Shown here: positions 62,926 through 64,000 of the stretch, piece after piece
Layout: every line of letters begins with the position of its first letter
Numbering within the stretch: position 1 is the stretch's first letter
From: Paenibacillus sp. SC116
GTDB lineage: Bacteria; Bacillota; Bacilli; Paenibacillales; Paenibacillaceae
NCBI RefSeq assembly: GCF_024733555.1
Contig: NZ_JANIOF010000001.1
Location: forward strand, 845,134 to 909,133
Reading direction: 5' to 3'
DNA: 64,000 nt
Translations under genes and position numbers: made by a program
The notes under the pieces: generated by a model
Databases searched by the model: none
The model's input: the letters and a program-made list of their open reading frames with translations, nothing else
Told to the model about the DNA's origin: nothing

Positions 62926-63122
62926 TTATATAAGCTCGATAACACTAACAGCAGGTGCACCTATATTTGCTGCCCTTGCAAATACATTCGTAAGAGTAAG
63001 TACAATATGTGCCGCTGCATTCCCTGCCAATACAACAGTTTCTGGATTCACTACTGTAGTATTATTCGCTGTTACAAATGCCCTGTACTCCCTGTAGCTC
63101 CTGAAACTCCGCTACGTATACA
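62926..63122 (-). pseudogene. Relic of a collagen-like exosporium protein (C-terminal end)
   Basis: On the minus strand GVSGATGSTG, a collagen-type Gly-x-Thr tail, ends near 63081. After a one-base shift AFVTANNTTVVNPETVVLAG ... VFARAANIGAPAVSVIELI runs to a stop at 62926. This matches the layout of the intact gene at the right edge, a GAT repeat followed by a small beta-rich C-terminal domain. No start, signal or long repeat remains. The terminator next to it is duplicated. It is a decayed tandem copy. Confidence 0.7.
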
Positions 63123-63130
63123 CTTGAGAT

Positions 63131-63200
63131 CAATAATTAGCTACTAACGGTGCAACTCCTTCGCAAAAAGCAAAAAAGGTCGAGATTCTCCCTCGACCCT
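63131..63200. repeat. Duplicated topB 5' end plus terminator
   Basis: CAATAATTAGCT-CTAACGGTGCAACTCCTTC at 63131-63162 is a diverged copy of the topB start region at 62668-62702. It is followed by a copy of the hairpin (AAGGTCGAG ... CTCGACC, 63177-63198). It marks the edge of an old tandem duplication covering topB's 5' end and a collagen-like gene. Confidence 0.65.
63171..63200 (-). terminator. Terminator after intact collagen-like gene
   Basis: GGGTCGAG pairs with CTCGACC on the minus strand, followed by TTTTTTGC. Confidence 0.78.
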
Positions 63201-63255
63201 AACTTATCATATAAAAATCATTTGATGACATGTAAAAAATAATTTCAATCCATCA

Positions 63256-64000
<745 letters not shown>

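Noticed and set aside
62822..63097. 91-codon plus-strand open frame over the collagen-like relic
   Set aside because: It is antisense to the minus-strand relic, whose reading is clearly protein-like and homologous to the neighbouring gene.

Overview
The window reads as chromosome of a low-to-mid GC, spore-forming Gram-positive of the Paenibacillus/Brevibacillus type. Reasons: strong GGAGG-type ribosome binding sites, TTG and GTG starts, a YheC/D-type coat ATP-grasp protein next to a CgeB-type glycosyltransferase, collagen-like GAT-repeat exosporium proteins, a Spo0F-like receiver, a TPP riboswitch in front of a YkoEDC-type transporter, and AA10 chitin-binding proteins built like those of insect-associated paenibacilli. 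The species cannot be fixed from the sequence alone.

Layout. 1-8.8 kb: the edge of an alpha/beta hydrolase gene, an aldo/keto reductase, a small-protein/membrane-protein operon, a large secreted coiled-coil protein, a frameshifted small gene, cysteine-rich small proteins, lrgAB and methionine aminopeptidase. 8.9-16.4 kb: a XerC/D-type recombinase, then a class II lanthipeptide locus (precursor, LanM, LanT and a LuxR-type HTH protein, all on the minus strand). 16.5-18.5 kb: a VTT membrane protein, an Lrp-type regulator and a PfpI-like protein. 18.9-25.4 kb: a tandem array of four secreted AA10 lytic polysaccharide monooxygenase (LPMO) genes, each with its own promoter, long leader and look-alike terminator, interrupted by a DinB gene; the fourth gene has lost its C-terminal half and a decayed fifth lies upstream of the first. 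25.4-38 kb: coat-type genes, a MATE pump, a chemoreceptor, XerS, pyrK-pyrD with an LpdD-like neighbour, a DUF1796 protein, a deacetylase lipoprotein, a frameshifted spore-surface gene and a 3D-domain protein. 38.5-41.8 kb: an MFS pump and an ABC-F protein with an attenuator leader. 41.9-45.1 kb: TPP riboswitch and ykoEDC-like ECF transporter. 45.3-48.9 kb: a polar amino-acid ABC transporter and an M20 amidohydrolase. 49-56 kb: two kinase/regulator operons with a lipoprotein. 56-62.7 kb: an orphan ABC ATPase, an MFS pump with divergent ArsR-type regulator, a HAD hydrolase and topB. 62.7-64 kb: a decayed collagen-like gene and the 3' end of an intact one that runs off the right edge.

Most interesting points. 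(1) The lanthipeptide locus. The LanM keeps a normal dehydratase domain, but the three residues that normally hold the cyclase zinc are replaced (Gly, Ser, Gln in place of Cys, Cys, His). The only precursor seen has a single Cys and a Thr/Ile-alternating tail, so the product may be a dehydrobutyrine-rich peptide with at most one ring. Flanking relics show that the locus was once a tandem [lanA-lanM] duplication which lost one lanA and one lanM. (2) The LPMO leaders carry two Shine-Dalgarno-like elements far from the start codon, the first at the predicted 5' end of the mRNA, resembling stabilising STAB-SD elements. (3) The ABC-F leader contains two small ORFs and a terminator abutting the ribosome binding site. 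(4) At three separate loci (lanthipeptide, LPMO, collagen-like) tandem duplicates have decayed and left 3'-end relics next to intact copies.
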